Part shown: positions 1-8,625 of the stretch, in pieces
Position numbering within the stretch: position 1 is the stretch's first letter
How the letters are laid out: each line of letters opens with the position of its first letter
Assembly: GCF_002975205.1 (NCBI RefSeq)
Contig: NZ_PCOC01000001.1
Span: 2,297,001-2,361,000 of the forward strand
DNA length: 64,000 nt
Direction of reading: 5' to 3'
Source of the DNA: Ochrobactrum vermis
GTDB taxonomy: Bacteria; Pseudomonadota; Alphaproteobacteria; Rhizobiales; Rhizobiaceae
Notes under the pieces: generated by a model
Seen by the model: the letters and a program-made list of their open reading frames with translations, nothing else
Told to the model about the DNA's origin: nothing
Databases searched by the model: none
Translations under genes and position numbers: made by a program

Positions 1-653
1 TCCGCAAAGCCTTCGAGCCGTCCACCGATCTTGCCTGCATCCGACGACAGCTTGTTGTAGGCAATAACAGCAGGAATAGCGGCGAGAAGACCGATCGCCG
101 TTGCCAGAAGCGCTTCGGCAATACCGGGCGCCACGACGGCAAGACTGGTGTTCTTGGAAGCCGCGATGGCCTGGAAGGAGGTCATGATACCGACAACCGT
201 GCCGAACAGCCCGATGAACGGTGCCGCAGAGCCGATAGTCGCCAGAAAGCCCAGACGCGAGTCAAGCTTTTCGCTTTCACGCGCCAGCGCAACGTCCATG
301 GCCTTGTCGATACGCATCTGGAGACCGATGGGTGAGCGAGCGCCCTTCTCGAATGATTTCTTCCACTCACGCATCGCAGCCATGAAAATGGATGCCATGC
401 CAGTGGTGCGGCGTTCACCGAGATTGCGATAAAGTTCTTCAAGCGACTGGCCGGACCAGAACGTCTGCTCGAAGCGATCAATCGCGCGGCGCGCGCGGCC
501 ATAAGCAATCGTCTTGTCTACGATGATAGCCCAGGTCCAGATCGAAGCGAACATCAGGCCAAGCATAACCAGCTTGACGACCCAGTTCGCCTGCATGAAC
601 AGGCCCCAGAGGGTAACATCGGCGGCGGGGGCCGCTAACGCAACATTTTCCAT
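1..653 (-). CDS. tolQ: TolQ, proton-channel subunit of the Tol-Pal system (C-terminus outside window)
   Basis: TolQ works with TolR as an inner-membrane proton-driven motor that powers outer-membrane constriction at division. The start ATG is at 651-653, reading MENVALAAPAADVTLWGLF; about 217 residues are visible and the gene runs out of the window. The MotA/TolQ/ExbB layout is clear: TM1 near residues 19-40, a cytoplasmic stretch with RARRAIDRFEQTFWSG, then TM2 and TM3 (GFLATIGSAAPFIGLFGTVVGIM and EALLATAIGLLAAIPAVIAYN). The upstream neighbour on the same strand is ybgC, as in most tol loci, so tolR, tolA, tolB and pal should follow beyond position 1. Confidence 0.95.
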   Translation of the reverse strand, partial: MENVALAAPAADVTLWGLFMQANWVVKLVMLGLMFASIWTWAIIVDKTIAYGRARRAIDRFEQTFWSGQSLEELYRNLGERRTTGMASIFMAAMREWKKSFEKGARSPIGLQMRIDKAMDVALARESEKLDSRLGFLATIGSAAPFIGLFGTVVGIMTSFQAIAASKNTSLAVVAPGIAEALLATAIGLLAAIPAVIAYNKLSSDAGKIGGRLEGFA

Positions 654-1085
654 CGATCTACCGTCCTCGAATCCAAACGCCCGGCCACATGACCGGGCGG
701 TATCGCAAATCCGTTATTCAGCGTCTGAAAACAGACGCTCCAAACCTGCGCAGCTTTTCACTTGAAGCCGTACCTGCCCGACGAGCGGTCGACACTTCGC
801 ACCGCAACCGCCATTCCCGGATTTCAACTTTAAATCCATCAGGCGCTTGTTACGGTTAATTTTGGTGAAAGGAAGGCGCTGCGCTTCAAGCCTGCCTCTC
901 CACCGATTCCGTCAGGGTGATTAATGGAATATTATGGTTAAAGATGCGTTAGCATTTGCCCAGATAGGCATATTTGCCAGTAGAGCGCGGAATTTCGCAA
1001 CGAACATGCCAGCGGAGACGGTTCAGTGGGCTGATTTCCCTGCGTCGGCGTTTCACACTTTTCGGGATGCGCTCTAACGCCGGAC
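654..1085. other. ybgC-tolQ intergenic region
   Basis: This 432-base stretch lies upstream of tolQ and downstream of ybgC. I see no convincing gene. It is AT-richer than its flanks around 840-960 and may carry the tolQ promoter. At its ybgC end it holds one copy of a dispersed repeat (1051-1078). Confidence 0.6.
1051..1078 (-). repeat. Short dispersed repeat, copy 1 (partial)
   Basis: Read on the minus strand this contains AGAGCGCATCCCGAAAAG followed by TGTGAAACG. The same core, with one change, occurs at 3284-3310. Related elements at 22386-22442 and 27464-27520 share the layout but not the exact core. This copy lacks the downstream arm seen in the others. Confidence 0.6.
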
Positions 1086-1556
1086 TCAATCCCTGTGGCT
1101 ATTGGTAAAGGCTTCACGCCACTCATCGGGGATGCGGCGCGGATGACCTGCCTTGGTTATCATCACGGCCTCAACCCGCGCTTCCGAAAGCAGGCGTCCG
1201 TCACAGCTGATCTTCTGCGCCATGATGACCCGCGCGCCACGAATTTCACTGACTTGCGTTTCGACCAGAATGAGGTCGTCCATCTTCGCAGGTGATTTGT
1301 AATCGATCTCCATGCGGCGAACGACCCAGACCATTTCTTCGCCAAGTGCGCCTTCGGCCAGCTCAATATGATGAACGTCCTGCAGACGCAGAAAGTCCGT
1401 GCGTCCGCGTTCGTAGAATTCAAGATAGCGACCGTGATAGACGAAGCCGGAGAAATCCGTATCGGCATAGTAGATACGTGCGTAGAGCAGATGCGCGCCG
1501 TCTTTCAGTTCGCCTGATACGGCAGCGCGCGTCAATTGTTCCCGTCGTTCCGTCAT
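1086..1556 (-). CDS. ybgC: Acyl-CoA thioesterase of the YbgC family (Tol-Pal associated)
   Basis: A hotdog-fold thioesterase of 156 residues. The 4-hydroxybenzoyl-CoA thioesterase signature is visible near residues 25-50 ([23 protein letters not shown]), including the catalytic Asp in the YADTD segment. YbgC hydrolyses short-chain acyl-CoA or acyl-ACP in the cytoplasm and is linked to the Tol-Pal system by gene order, as here. The start overlaps the ruvB stop by four bases, so ruvB and ybgC are probably translationally coupled. Confidence 0.93.
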   Translation of the reverse strand: MTERREQLTRAAVSGELKDGAHLLYARIYYADTDFSGFVYHGRYLEFYERGRTDFLRLQDVHHIELAEGALGEEMVWVVRRMEIDYKSPAKMDDLILVETQVSEIRGARVIMAQKISCDGRLLSEARVEAVMITKAGHPRRIPDEWREAFTNSHRD

Positions 1557-2593
1557 TCGTCTTCCATGAAGAGGCCGTATTGCGACTGCTGGATGATTTC
1601 AGCAGGTGCAGCCAATCCCATATGTTGCCAGGCAAGCGCAGTTAGAACCCGTCCGCGTGGTGTGCGCTGCAAAAAGCCCTGCTGGATCATATAGGGTTCG
1701 ATAATGTCTTCAATTGCGTCGCGCGGCTCGGACAGACCGGCAGCGATGGTTTCGATCCCCACCGGGCCGCCGCCGAAGTTGCGCGCGATTATATCGAGAT
1801 AGCGTCGGTCGAGCTGATCCAGTCCGCGATTGTCTACCTCCAGACGCGACAGCGCCTCATCGGCGATTTTCCGGTCGATGACGTCGGTACCGGCAACCAG
1901 CGCGAAATCACGCACGCGGCGCAACAGGCGTCCGGCGATACGTGGCGTGCCGCGTGAGCGGCGCGCAACTTCCAACGCGCCATCCGGTGAAATGCCCATC
2001 TGCATGATGCGCGCTCCACGCCGCACGATATATTCCAATTCATCGACCGTATAGAAATTGAGCCGCACCGGAATACCGAAGCGATCGCGCAAAGGCGTGG
2101 TCAAGAGGCCCAGACGGGTCGTTGCCGCAACGAGCGTGAACTTGGCAAGATCGATCTTCACCGAACGCGCCGCCGGGCCTTCACCGATGATCAAGTCGAG
2201 CTGGAAATCTTCCATCGCCGGATAGAGGATTTCCTCCACTGCCGGGCTGAGACGATGAATTTCATCGATGAACAGCACATCGCGTTCTTCCAGATTGGTC
2301 AGGAGTGCCGCCAGATCGCCCGCCTTGGCAATGACCGGACCGGAAGTGGAGCGGAAATTGACGCCAAGCTCCTTGGCCATGATCTGCGCAAGCGTCGTCT
2401 TGCCGAGGCCGGGAGGACCGACGAAAAGCACATGATCCAGCGCCTCACCGCGCACCTTGGCAGCCTCGATGAAGACCTTGAGATTGGCGCGCGCCGCCGC
2501 CTGCCCCACGAAATCGTCGAGCATCTGCGGGCGCAGCGTATTATCTTCGTCCACGCGTTTATCAGCATCAATGAGGGGGTTGCGGTCGCTCAT
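1553..2593 (-). CDS. ruvB: Holliday junction branch migration ATPase RuvB
   Basis: RuvB is the hexameric AAA+ motor that drives branch migration of Holliday junctions with RuvA. Walker A (GPPGLGKTT) and Walker B (LFIDEIHRL) are clear, as are sensor and arginine-finger segments ([17 protein letters not shown]) and the C-terminal winged helix. I chose ATG 2593 because GAGGAGG sits six bases upstream; an in-frame GTG at 2599 would add two residues. The product is 346 residues, normal for the family. It follows ruvA after a 55-base gap in the order ruvC-ruvA-ruvB. Confidence 0.97.
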   Translation of the reverse strand: MSDRNPLIDADKRVDEDNTLRPQMLDDFVGQAAARANLKVFIEAAKVRGEALDHVLFVGPPGLGKTTLAQIMAKELGVNFRSTSGPVIAKAGDLAALLTNLEERDVLFIDEIHRLSPAVEEILYPAMEDFQLDLIIGEGPAARSVKIDLAKFTLVAATTRLGLLTTPLRDRFGIPVRLNFYTVDELEYIVRRGARIMQMGISPDGALEVARRSRGTPRIAGRLLRRVRDFALVAGTDVIDRKIADEALSRLEVDNRGLDQLDRRYLDIIARNFGGGPVGIETIAAGLSEPRDAIEDIIEPYMIQQGFLQRTPRGRVLTALAWQHMGLAAPAEIIQQSQYGLFMEDE

Positions 2594-2648
2594 GCCCACC
2601 TCCTCGCATGAACATATCGCTCAGGCAAGTCTTTCTCCCAGCTACCGG

Positions 2649-3266
2649 TCACCGCGAGAGTTCCTTCAGCCCGAGACGGATAAGTTTGGCCGAATCGGCA
2701 TTTTCTCCCGCTTCTTTCAGGGCAGCAGCAACAGCGTTGGCAGCCTGATCGCGCGAATAGCCAAGATTGGAAAGCGCCGACACGGCATCCGCCACGGGAG
2801 CCGGGGCCGCACCGGCTCCAAGCTCCTGCTTGAGCCCGATCGTGCCGTTCGCCTCACCGGCAAAGGCCGGCGCCTTGTTCTTGAGTTCGGTCACGATGCG
2901 CTCTGCAACCTTTTTGCCGACGCCCGGCGCACGCGACACCATGGCAATGTCACGCAGCGCAATCGCATTGGCCAGTTCGGACGGCGACAGAGTGCCAAGT
3001 ACCGCCAGCGCCACCTTGGCACCGACGCCCTGCACGTTCTGCAACAGGCGGAACCATTCGCGTTCAAGCTGATTGGCAAAACCATAAAGGCGGATCATGT
3101 CCTCACGGACATAGGTTTCGATGAACAGGATGGCCGCCTCGCCCGCACCACCGAGATTCCCCAACGTGCGCGCCGAGCAGAACGCCACATAGCCGACGCC
3201 ATGCACGTCGATGACGGCATGATCCTCGGCAATTTCATCGATCACGCCCTTAAGCTTGCCGATCAT
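2649..3266 (-). CDS. ruvA: Holliday junction DNA-binding subunit RuvA
   Basis: RuvA binds four-way junctions as a tetramer and loads RuvB. The 205-residue product starts [26 protein letters not shown], the usual OB-fold N-terminus, then has the helix-hairpin-helix segments ([18 protein letters not shown] and [16 protein letters not shown]). The C-terminal RuvB-binding domain ([17 protein letters not shown]) is intact. It lies between ruvC and ruvB. The 100-base gap to ruvC contains a dispersed repeat. Confidence 0.97.
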   Translation of the reverse strand: MIGKLKGVIDEIAEDHAVIDVHGVGYVAFCSARTLGNLGGAGEAAILFIETYVREDMIRLYGFANQLEREWFRLLQNVQGVGAKVALAVLGTLSPSELANAIALRDIAMVSRAPGVGKKVAERIVTELKNKAPAFAGEANGTIGLKQELGAGAAPAPVADAVSALSNLGYSRDQAANAVAAALKEAGENADSAKLIRLGLKELSR

Positions 3267-3283
3267 TCTGGTCTTACCCCGCT

Positions 3284-3357
3284 ACAAGCGCATCCCGGAA
3301 AGTGTGAAACGATTTTCGGACAAGATACGCGCGAAAAACTAAGTTAGGATGCGCTTT
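3284..3357 (+). repeat. Short dispersed repeat, copy 2 (full length, terminal inverted arms)
   Basis: The element begins AAGCGCATCC and ends GGATGCGCTT, so its ends are inverted repeats. Inside it has GGAAAGTGTGAAACG and TTTTCGGACAAGATACGCG. Its first half matches copy 1 at 1051-1078. It lies between ruvC and ruvA. Confidence 0.6.
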
Positions 3358-3369
3358 GACCCGACCTCA

Positions 3370-3900
3370 TCAGGTCGCCGCGCGTTCCAGCAGCGCCTGC
3401 ATCCGGCGGGCGCTTACAATGCTTTGACGATGATGGGCGTGGCAAATCGCGATGGCCAACGCATCGGCGGCATCGCTCGTATCGAACGATGCGCGCGGCA
3501 TCAGCACTTTCACCATCATATGGATCTGCTGCTTTTCACCATGCCCGACCCCGATAACCGCTTTCTTGACGGCATTCGGCGCATATTCTGCAACGGGTAG
3601 CCCGACCTGCGCGGGAGCCAGCAAGGCAATGCCGCGCGCCTGGCCAAGTTTGAGCGTTGCCGTTGCGTCCTTGTTGACGAAGGTATGTTCGACCGCCGCC
3701 TCATGCGGCATATATTCATGCAGGACCTTGGAAAGCCCTTCATGCAGCTGACAGAGGCGCGATGCCAGATCCATATCGGCATTCGAGGTCACAGTGCCAG
3801 AGCCAATGAAATGCAGCGAATTGCCCAGCGATTCGACAATGCCCCAGCCGGTACGGCGCAGGCCCGGATCAATACCAATGATGCGAATCGTTTCTTTCAT
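3370..3900 (-). CDS. ruvC: Crossover junction endodeoxyribonuclease RuvC
   Basis: RuvC is the dimeric resolvase that cuts Holliday junctions. The 176-residue product has the N-terminal RNase H-like motif [14 protein letters not shown] with catalytic Asp11, an acidic residue in [20 protein letters not shown], and the C-terminal acidic motif [13 protein letters not shown]. It is the first gene of the ruvCAB group. A LexA-like box lies 46-60 bases upstream. Confidence 0.97.
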   Translation of the reverse strand: MKETIRIIGIDPGLRRTGWGIVESLGNSLHFIGSGTVTSNADMDLASRLCQLHEGLSKVLHEYMPHEAAVEHTFVNKDATATLKLGQARGIALLAPAQVGLPVAEYAPNAVKKAVIGVGHGEKQQIHMMVKVLMPRASFDTSDAADALAIAICHAHHRQSIVSARRMQALLERAAT

Positions 3901-3945
3901 AAGTGAACCCTATCCTCAGACGGATTCACTTGACAGCAGAAAAGT

Positions 3946-3960
3946 GAACAAAAGAGAAAC
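3946..3960 (-). promoter_or_regulatory. Candidate LexA (SOS) box upstream of ruvC
   Basis: On the minus strand the sequence is GTTT-N7-GTTC, one mismatch from the alphaproteobacterial LexA consensus GTTC-N7-GTTC. ruvCAB is a known SOS target in this class, and the position upstream of ruvC fits. This is inference from one imperfect match. Confidence 0.4.
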
Positions 3961-3991
3961 ATGCGTCACGAAGGGCGCATATGATCGGTTG

Positions 3992-4498
3992 TTATGAAGC
4001 GCCGAAAGCGGTCTTCAACAATACGATCTGTTCGGAAACCGGATTGCCACGCGGGACACCCTGCAGCGAAACAACTTCACCGTAAACTTCGCGGTCCATG
4101 CGGCGCACGCGCGCCTGAAGGCGCATGGACCGGTCAACGAGTTCCGTGAATGCGGCGGGCAGCTCAGACCAGCCCTGTGCGACTTCGCCCGCCGATGGCG
4201 TGTCCAGACGCACCTTGGCCTTTTCGGCTGAAACCTGCAGACGGGTCATTTCACCGCTGCGTGCCGCACGCTGCAGCAACAGCCAGGAAGCGATCTGCAT
4301 AAGCCGCGTGGTCAGCCGCATCGATTCGGCGGCATAGAGCGTCGCAGCCACGCGGGAAAGGTTGCGCGCGTCCTCACGGCCTTCGCCGTCGAGATAGCTT
4401 GCAGCTTCCTCGACCATATCCATGCCTTCGGCGTAGATCGGCTTGAACGAATCCGAGAAGACCATGCGCTCTGCGAGGCTGATCATATTGCTCGGCAT
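3992..4498 (-). CDS. rcdA: RcdA-like protein (DUF1465), adaptor for regulated CtrA degradation
   Basis: The sequence ISLAERMVFSDSFKPIYAEGMDMVEEAASYLDG followed by ESMRLTTRLMQIASWLLLQRA is characteristic of DUF1465, the family that includes Caulobacter RcdA, an adaptor delivering CtrA and other substrates to ClpXP at the cell pole. I chose the ATG at 4498 because the family usually starts a few residues before SLAER and AGGG lies just upstream. An upstream in-frame ATG at 4633 would add 45 residues with no similarity I recognise. The gene is monocistronic. A CtrA-type box lies at 4715-4729. Function here is inferred from the family. Confidence 0.8.
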   Translation of the reverse strand: MPSNMISLAERMVFSDSFKPIYAEGMDMVEEAASYLDGEGREDARNLSRVAATLYAAESMRLTTRLMQIASWLLLQRAARSGEMTRLQVSAEKAKVRLDTPSAGEVAQGWSELPAAFTELVDRSMRLQARVRRMDREVYGEVVSLQGVPRGNPVSEQIVLLKTAFGAS

Positions 4499-4714
4499 CT
4501 GGCCCTGTTCGCTAATCACTGCTCTGCCACCTTGCATGACCGCCGGGATCGACGGCCCATTCCGTTGCCGCATTCGACCGGTGGGATATACCGGAGGAAG
4601 GCGAATGAAATCATTGAACCGCTGTTCGACCATGAGGGAGGCTGAGACGGAACAGCTGTGCTAAACAAGTCCACGACAAACTGCACCTTCATGCACCGTC
4701 GCGCAAGTTTATGT

Positions 4715-4729
4715 TTAACATTCGGTTAA
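4715..4729. promoter_or_regulatory. CtrA-type box upstream of rcdA-like gene
   Basis: The sequence TTAACATTCGGTTAA is an exact TTAA-N7-TTAA, the full CtrA recognition motif. It is 82 bases upstream of the ATG at 4633 and 217 bases upstream of the preferred ATG at 4498. In Caulobacter rcdA transcription depends on CtrA; binding here is inferred. Confidence 0.6.
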
Positions 4730-4843
4730 CATTTTCAAAGGCTTTTGATGAAAGCCAGCAAATAGAAAGGATTGGGCAGTCATTCCGTTCCGCGCCGCTG
4801 CATGCGAGATCGATATTTCCCCGGCGCGCGGCAAAAAGCGCAT

Positions 4844-4940
4844 AAAAAAAGAGCCGCAATGGCGGCTCTCAGGAGTTTAACAGGGAGGCGTCAAACAGAG
4901 TGGCTAAACCACTCGGTAAGAATCCAGCCGAACTGGATGT
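4844..4940 (-). ncRNA. Candidate small RNA with anti-Shine-Dalgarno loops and intrinsic terminator
   Basis: On the minus strand there are, in order, a hairpin (ATCCAG/CTGGAT, 4922-4938), a second hairpin (GAGTGG/CCACTC, 4898-4914), a single-stranded stretch containing GCCTCCC and ACTCC, and a strong terminator (AGAGCCGC/GCGGCTCT, 4850-4869, followed by seven T). This is the layout of rhizobial trans-acting sRNAs that pair with ribosome binding sites. The opgC-like stop is about 130 bases upstream and no reading frame of note lies in between. The 5' end is estimated. A CtrA-type box lies just upstream. Confidence 0.5.
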
Positions 4941-4962
4941 AAACCATTTAACATTCTTAAGA

Positions 4963-4977
4963 TTAATGAATGGTTAA
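4963..4977. promoter_or_regulatory. Second CtrA-type box, upstream of the candidate sRNA
   Basis: The sequence TTAATGAATGGTTAA is an exact TTAA-N7-TTAA motif. Read on the minus strand it lies about 25-45 bases before the estimated 5' end of the candidate sRNA, where CtrA boxes that activate promoters usually sit. Confidence 0.5.
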
Positions 4978-5069
4978 TTTCAGCGCAACGCTGTGGATAA
5001 TCTCGTGCATTCCGGCGCTTTTCACCACCGATCAGCCATCCGAAACGGGTCGCTGATCGGTGGCGATTG

Positions 5070-6293
5070 TTAATAGCGCTGCATCGCCGGCTTGTTGTTC
5101 GGGACAACCTGCATCTTGACGGGTTCGGCAGCAGGAACGGCAGGCTTTGCCGAAGCAGCAGAGCCCTTTTTGCTCCAGCCGATGGTTGGCAACCATTCAA
5201 GATAATAGGCCAGCGCAAACTGCATAACGATGCCGGTGGCGATCAGCAGCGTGTCGTAAGGCAGGCCACCCGGATTCACGAGTTTCATCACCTGCGCGAC
5301 CATCGCCAGCAATGTGCCGGCAATGAAGACCGGCAGCGAATGCTTGCCGAGAATGGCCAGCGGATTATCCGGCGCAGTCCGGGCAATATTGTTCAGCGTC
5401 GGAACGACGGCAATGAGATAGGCAATCGCCAGCACGTGCAGCAGACGCGGGCCCGACAGGAACGTCTTGTCAAAGCCGGTGACAATCATCGGCATTCCCA
5501 TGGATGCATCGATACCCCAAAGCGGGATGCGCACCCAGGCGAGTGCCAGCACTAGATAGCCAACGGCAAGACCAATGAGCAGCGGATGCTTCGGCAGCTC
5601 ACCACCGCGACGCACATGTATGACGCCTGCCATGCCGATCGCGAACAGGAACTGCCACGACAGCGGGTTGAGGAACCAGACGCCTTCGGTCGGATAGTTG
5701 ACCGGCGCGACATGATAGAGACCCGACAGGAACCAGACGGTACCGGAAACGCCAAGCATGAGCGGCAGGCTGATGCGCGCCAGCAAAAGCAGGATCGGCG
5801 TGAGAACCAGCATCACGGCATACATCGACAGGATGTTGTTATAGCCGAGCTGATGGCCCATCGTGACGATGCCGAACAGCGCCTCGACCGGATGCTTGAC
5901 CAGCGGAGCAATGTTGATCTGCGTCAGGAGTTCCGAGCGCTTCAGGAAGATGGCCGCAGCGGCGAAAATGGCGATGGTCGCCATGGTCGTCATAATGTGC
6001 GTGGTATAGAGCACACCGGCGCGGCGCCACATTTTGAACGTCAGAAGCAGGCGGTTGCCGGGAGCGAATTTCGATCCATAGGCAAGCGCCACGGCCATAC
6101 CGGAAATCAGCACGAAAGCTTCAGCCGAATCGGAGAAGCCGAGATTCTTGTGCGTGAAATGTTCGTAGATCGTGCCGGGCACATGGTTGATGAAGATCGT
6201 TAGCAGCGCGAGCGCACGGAACACGTCAATGCGCGTATCACGCATTTTCGTCGGTTGTGCGGGCATCGCTTCTCTAGCGGTCGCAATATTCAT
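5070..6293 (-). CDS. OpgC-family integral membrane protein (putative glucan O-succinyl/acyl modification)
   Basis: A polytopic protein of 407 residues with about ten membrane segments. The N-terminus RDTRIDVFRALALLTIFINHVPG resembles the OpgC/acyltransferase-3 fold; OpgC proteins transfer succinyl groups to periplasmic glucans. In this group cyclic beta-glucans are modified by such an enzyme, but several OpgC paralogues exist and I cannot say which this is. The hydrophilic tail after about residue 375 is Ala/Pro/Lys-rich and probably cytoplasmic. The gene stands alone, divergent from the thiE-like gene. Confidence 0.75.
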   Translation of the reverse strand: MNIATAREAMPAQPTKMRDTRIDVFRALALLTIFINHVPGTIYEHFTHKNLGFSDSAEAFVLISGMAVALAYGSKFAPGNRLLLTFKMWRRAGVLYTTHIMTTMATIAIFAAAAIFLKRSELLTQINIAPLVKHPVEALFGIVTMGHQLGYNNILSMYAVMLVLTPILLLLARISLPLMLGVSGTVWFLSGLYHVAPVNYPTEGVWFLNPLSWQFLFAIGMAGVIHVRRGGELPKHPLLIGLAVGYLVLALAWVRIPLWGIDASMGMPMIVTGFDKTFLSGPRLLHVLAIAYLIAVVPTLNNIARTAPDNPLAILGKHSLPVFIAGTLLAMVAQVMKLVNPGGLPYDTLLIATGIVMQFALAYYLEWLPTIGWSKKGSAASAKPAVPAAEPVKMQVVPNNKPAMQRY

Positions 6294-6680
6294 TTACCAG
6301 CCTGCCTATCTTTGAAGGAAAGCACCTGCACTTGGGATTGCGGGGCGTTCCAATCTTCTTCGTGTCATTCCAGATGGGGGTCCGGAACAGTTTCACACGT
6401 TTTTCCGGGGCGTTCGGTGCCCGTTATCGGTGCGGGTTATATACGCGTTAATCCCGGCAGAACCGGGTTGGTTCCGATCAACTTTCGTTCCAGTGGATAA
6501 CATTATGCCAGGCCGGACAGGCGCAAACCGGAGAGTGTTCCGCCAATGAATACTTGCCGAAGCCCGGTCACCTCGCATAAATGCGGCAAAACAAATAGAT
6601 AGAGCGCTGCTTCCGTTTCCGGTAAACACAATGCTTCTATTGCCCGAATTCCATCACGTTTATCCCGTTAGGCTTGGCTC
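6294..6680. other. Divergent promoter region between opgC-like and thiE-like genes
   Basis: This 387-base region lies between two divergent starts. I see no gene. A patch at 6379-6406 (GGAACAGTTTCACACG) resembles part of the dispersed repeats but is too short to call. No riboswitch is recognisable before the thiE-like gene. Confidence 0.5.
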
Positions 6681-7346
6681 ATGAACACGCCCGCTCACAA
6701 GACTGAAACCGAACGCTGCCGCATCGTGCTGGTTGCACCTCCGCTTGCCGACGGCGCGGCCCTCGCAAAGCTTTTGACGGCTGCGCTCTCGGGCGGCGAC
6801 GTTGCAAGCGTCATTCTCGACACCGGCGACCTCGACGAAGCCACCTTTCAGGCCGCAGCCGAAAAGGCCGTCCCCGTCATTCAGGAAAAAGGCGCCGCCG
6901 CGCTTGTCCTGAATGACACGCGCATTGCTGGACGCGTTGGGGCGGACGGCGTTCATATCGAAGGCAAGGTCGCCGATCTGGCTGAGGCAATAGAAAAACA
7001 TACGCCAAAGATGATCGTCGGCACCGGAAACCTCCGCGACCGCCACGGCGCGATGCAGATCGGCGAATTGCAGCCCGACTATGTCTTTTTCGGCAAAATC
7101 GGCGCTGACAACAAGCCGGACGCTCATCCGCGCAACCTTTCATTGGCTGAATGGTGGTCGCAGATGGTGGAAATTCCCAGCATTGCGCAGGCCGGAAGCG
7201 CGCTGGAAAGCATTATCGCCGCAGCCGAAACCGGCGCCGATTTCGTTGCGCTTGGCCGGGCGGTCTTCGACGCCGAAGACCCCGCAAAGGCTGTCGCGGA
7301 AGCGAACCGGCTGCTTGATGACAAAGCGCCGCGCTTTGAAAACTGA
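6681..7346 (+). CDS. ThiE-like TIM-barrel protein, divergent thiamine-phosphate synthase homologue
   Basis: The 221-residue product has the order of a thiamine-phosphate synthase barrel: AALVLNDTRIAGRVGADGVHIEG, IVGTGNLRDRHGAMQIGELQPDYVFFG, then PSIAQAGS and GADFVALGRAVFD. True ThiE has HxGQxD after GADGVH and a TxTK pyrophosphate loop. Here the first is HIEGKVAD and the second is GADNKPDAHP, so key substrate contacts differ. It may be a paralogue with another role. No TPP riboswitch precedes it. It is followed after 27 bases by a Sel1-repeat gene and may be co-transcribed with it. Confidence 0.6.
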   Translation: MNTPAHKTETERCRIVLVAPPLADGAALAKLLTAALSGGDVASVILDTGDLDEATFQAAAEKAVPVIQEKGAAALVLNDTRIAGRVGADGVHIEGKVADLAEAIEKHTPKMIVGTGNLRDRHGAMQIGELQPDYVFFGKIGADNKPDAHPRNLSLAEWWSQMVEIPSIAQAGSALESIIAAAETGADFVALGRAVFDAEDPAKAVAEANRLLDDKAPRFEN

Positions 7347-7373
7347 TCCCTTCATCAAGGTCTTGCGGATCCC

Positions 7374-8420
7374 ATGAAGAACCAATTTCTTCTCGCTGCT
7401 GTTTTGACAATTGTATTGCCGGTCCTGCCTGCCCTGGCAGCAGGCGAGCCGGTGCGCGGTCAGAAAAACAGCCACCAGGGTAATCATCAGGACAACAAGT
7501 CCGACAAGCCTGCAAAGCCGGTGATGCTGCCACAACCGGCAACCACTGAGCCGATGCCGCCCATCGATCCGAGCCGTTTCGGGGATAAGCCGGCAGACGA
7601 GGCCTTCGGAGCATTTCAGCGCGGCCTCTATCTGACCGCTTTCAACCTGGCCAAGCCGCAGGCGGAACAGGGCGACCCGGCATCACAGGCACTCATCGCG
7701 GAAATTTACGCGCGTGGCCTTGGCATCCCCGCCAATCAGAAACTGGCGGCGAAATGGTATGAAAAAGCAGCCAATAACGGTGTTGTCGAAGCGCAGTTCC
7801 GCTATGCGGCACTTCTGCTGCAAGGCACTTATGTCAAAAAGGCCCCCGCCGAGGCCGAAAAACTGATGCAGAAAGCTGCTGAAGGCGGCAACGCCATGGC
7901 ACAGTTCAACTATGGCCAGATGTTGATGGTGAAGACACCGGGCAAGCCGGGTATCGATCTCGCCTTCCCGTGGTTCGAGAAGGCAGCCGAAGCGAAGTTG
8001 CCCGACGGACAATATGCACTCAGCCAGATTTATGCCAATGGCACGCCCACCATTCCCCGCGATGACAAGAAAGCGCGCGTCTATCTGCTGCTTGCAGCCG
8101 CACAGGGTTACGATACGGCGCAGTTCGATCTGGGCCGCTGGCTGATCGAGGGGCGTGGCGGCGATCGCGATTACGAACAGGGCTTCGGCTGGATGCGTCT
8201 TGGTGCGCAGCGCGGCATGGTGATGGCGCAGGCATGGCTCGCCCGTCTCTATCGCGACGGCATCGGCACCGACGGCGATCTCGTCAAGGCAGCCGCCTGG
8301 TATATCGTTGCCCAGCGCGCCGGTTTCCGCTCGCCGGACCTCAACGACATGATGGACGGACTGGCTGACGACCAGATCAAGCAGGCCATAGAAACTGCCA
8401 ATAATCTGCGTGTTCGCTGA
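7374..8420 (+). CDS. Secreted Sel1/TPR-like repeat protein
   Basis: The 348-residue product begins with a signal peptide (MKNQFLLAAVLTIVLPVLPALAAG), then a Lys/Gln/His-rich linker to about residue 60, then a series of roughly 36-residue Sel1-like repeats (for example ALIAEIYARGLGIPANQKLAAKWYEKAANNG and LARLYRDGIGTDGDLVKAAAWYIVAQRAG). Such proteins act as periplasmic scaffolds, often in envelope or exopolysaccharide signalling. The partner is unknown. The start follows the thiE-like gene closely, suggesting one transcript. Confidence 0.8.
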   Translation: MKNQFLLAAVLTIVLPVLPALAAGEPVRGQKNSHQGNHQDNKSDKPAKPVMLPQPATTEPMPPIDPSRFGDKPADEAFGAFQRGLYLTAFNLAKPQAEQGDPASQALIAEIYARGLGIPANQKLAAKWYEKAANNGVVEAQFRYAALLLQGTYVKKAPAEAEKLMQKAAEGGNAMAQFNYGQMLMVKTPGKPGIDLAFPWFEKAAEAKLPDGQYALSQIYANGTPTIPRDDKKARVYLLLAAAQGYDTAQFDLGRWLIEGRGGDRDYEQGFGWMRLGAQRGMVMAQAWLARLYRDGIGTDGDLVKAAAWYIVAQRAGFRSPDLNDMMDGLADDQIKQAIETANNLRVR

Positions 8421-8625
8421 TTTTCGGGCAAATTTTATGGTTGGATCGGCTCTCTTTTCGTGCTCAGGCTTGCGCGGAGCGCCTTTTTATGGTCTTGGAA
8501 ACCCGATTATCGTGGTTCGAGTATAAGGCACGTGCGCAATCTCCGGAACAAAACCGGACGGTTGCCTTTTCGTCGTCATGCGTCGGACCGCACATGGTTT
8601 CACATTTTCATTCCGGATCAAGCTT

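Larger units (their letters stand above)
4499..5069. other. Regulatory intergenic region between rcdA-like gene and opgC-like gene
   Basis: No protein gene is evident. The region contains two TTAA-N7-TTAA sites, a candidate minus-strand sRNA with its own terminator, and a strong inverted repeat around 5025-5062 (CCACCGATCAGC pairing with GCTGATCGGTGG) just after the opgC-like stop, which could end that transcript. Confidence 0.6.

Noticed and set aside
2255..3347. Long open frames on the plus strand opposite ruvB and ruvA
   Set aside because: They are antisense to strongly conserved genes, have low-complexity Arg-rich products and no family features; a GC-rich codon bias effect.
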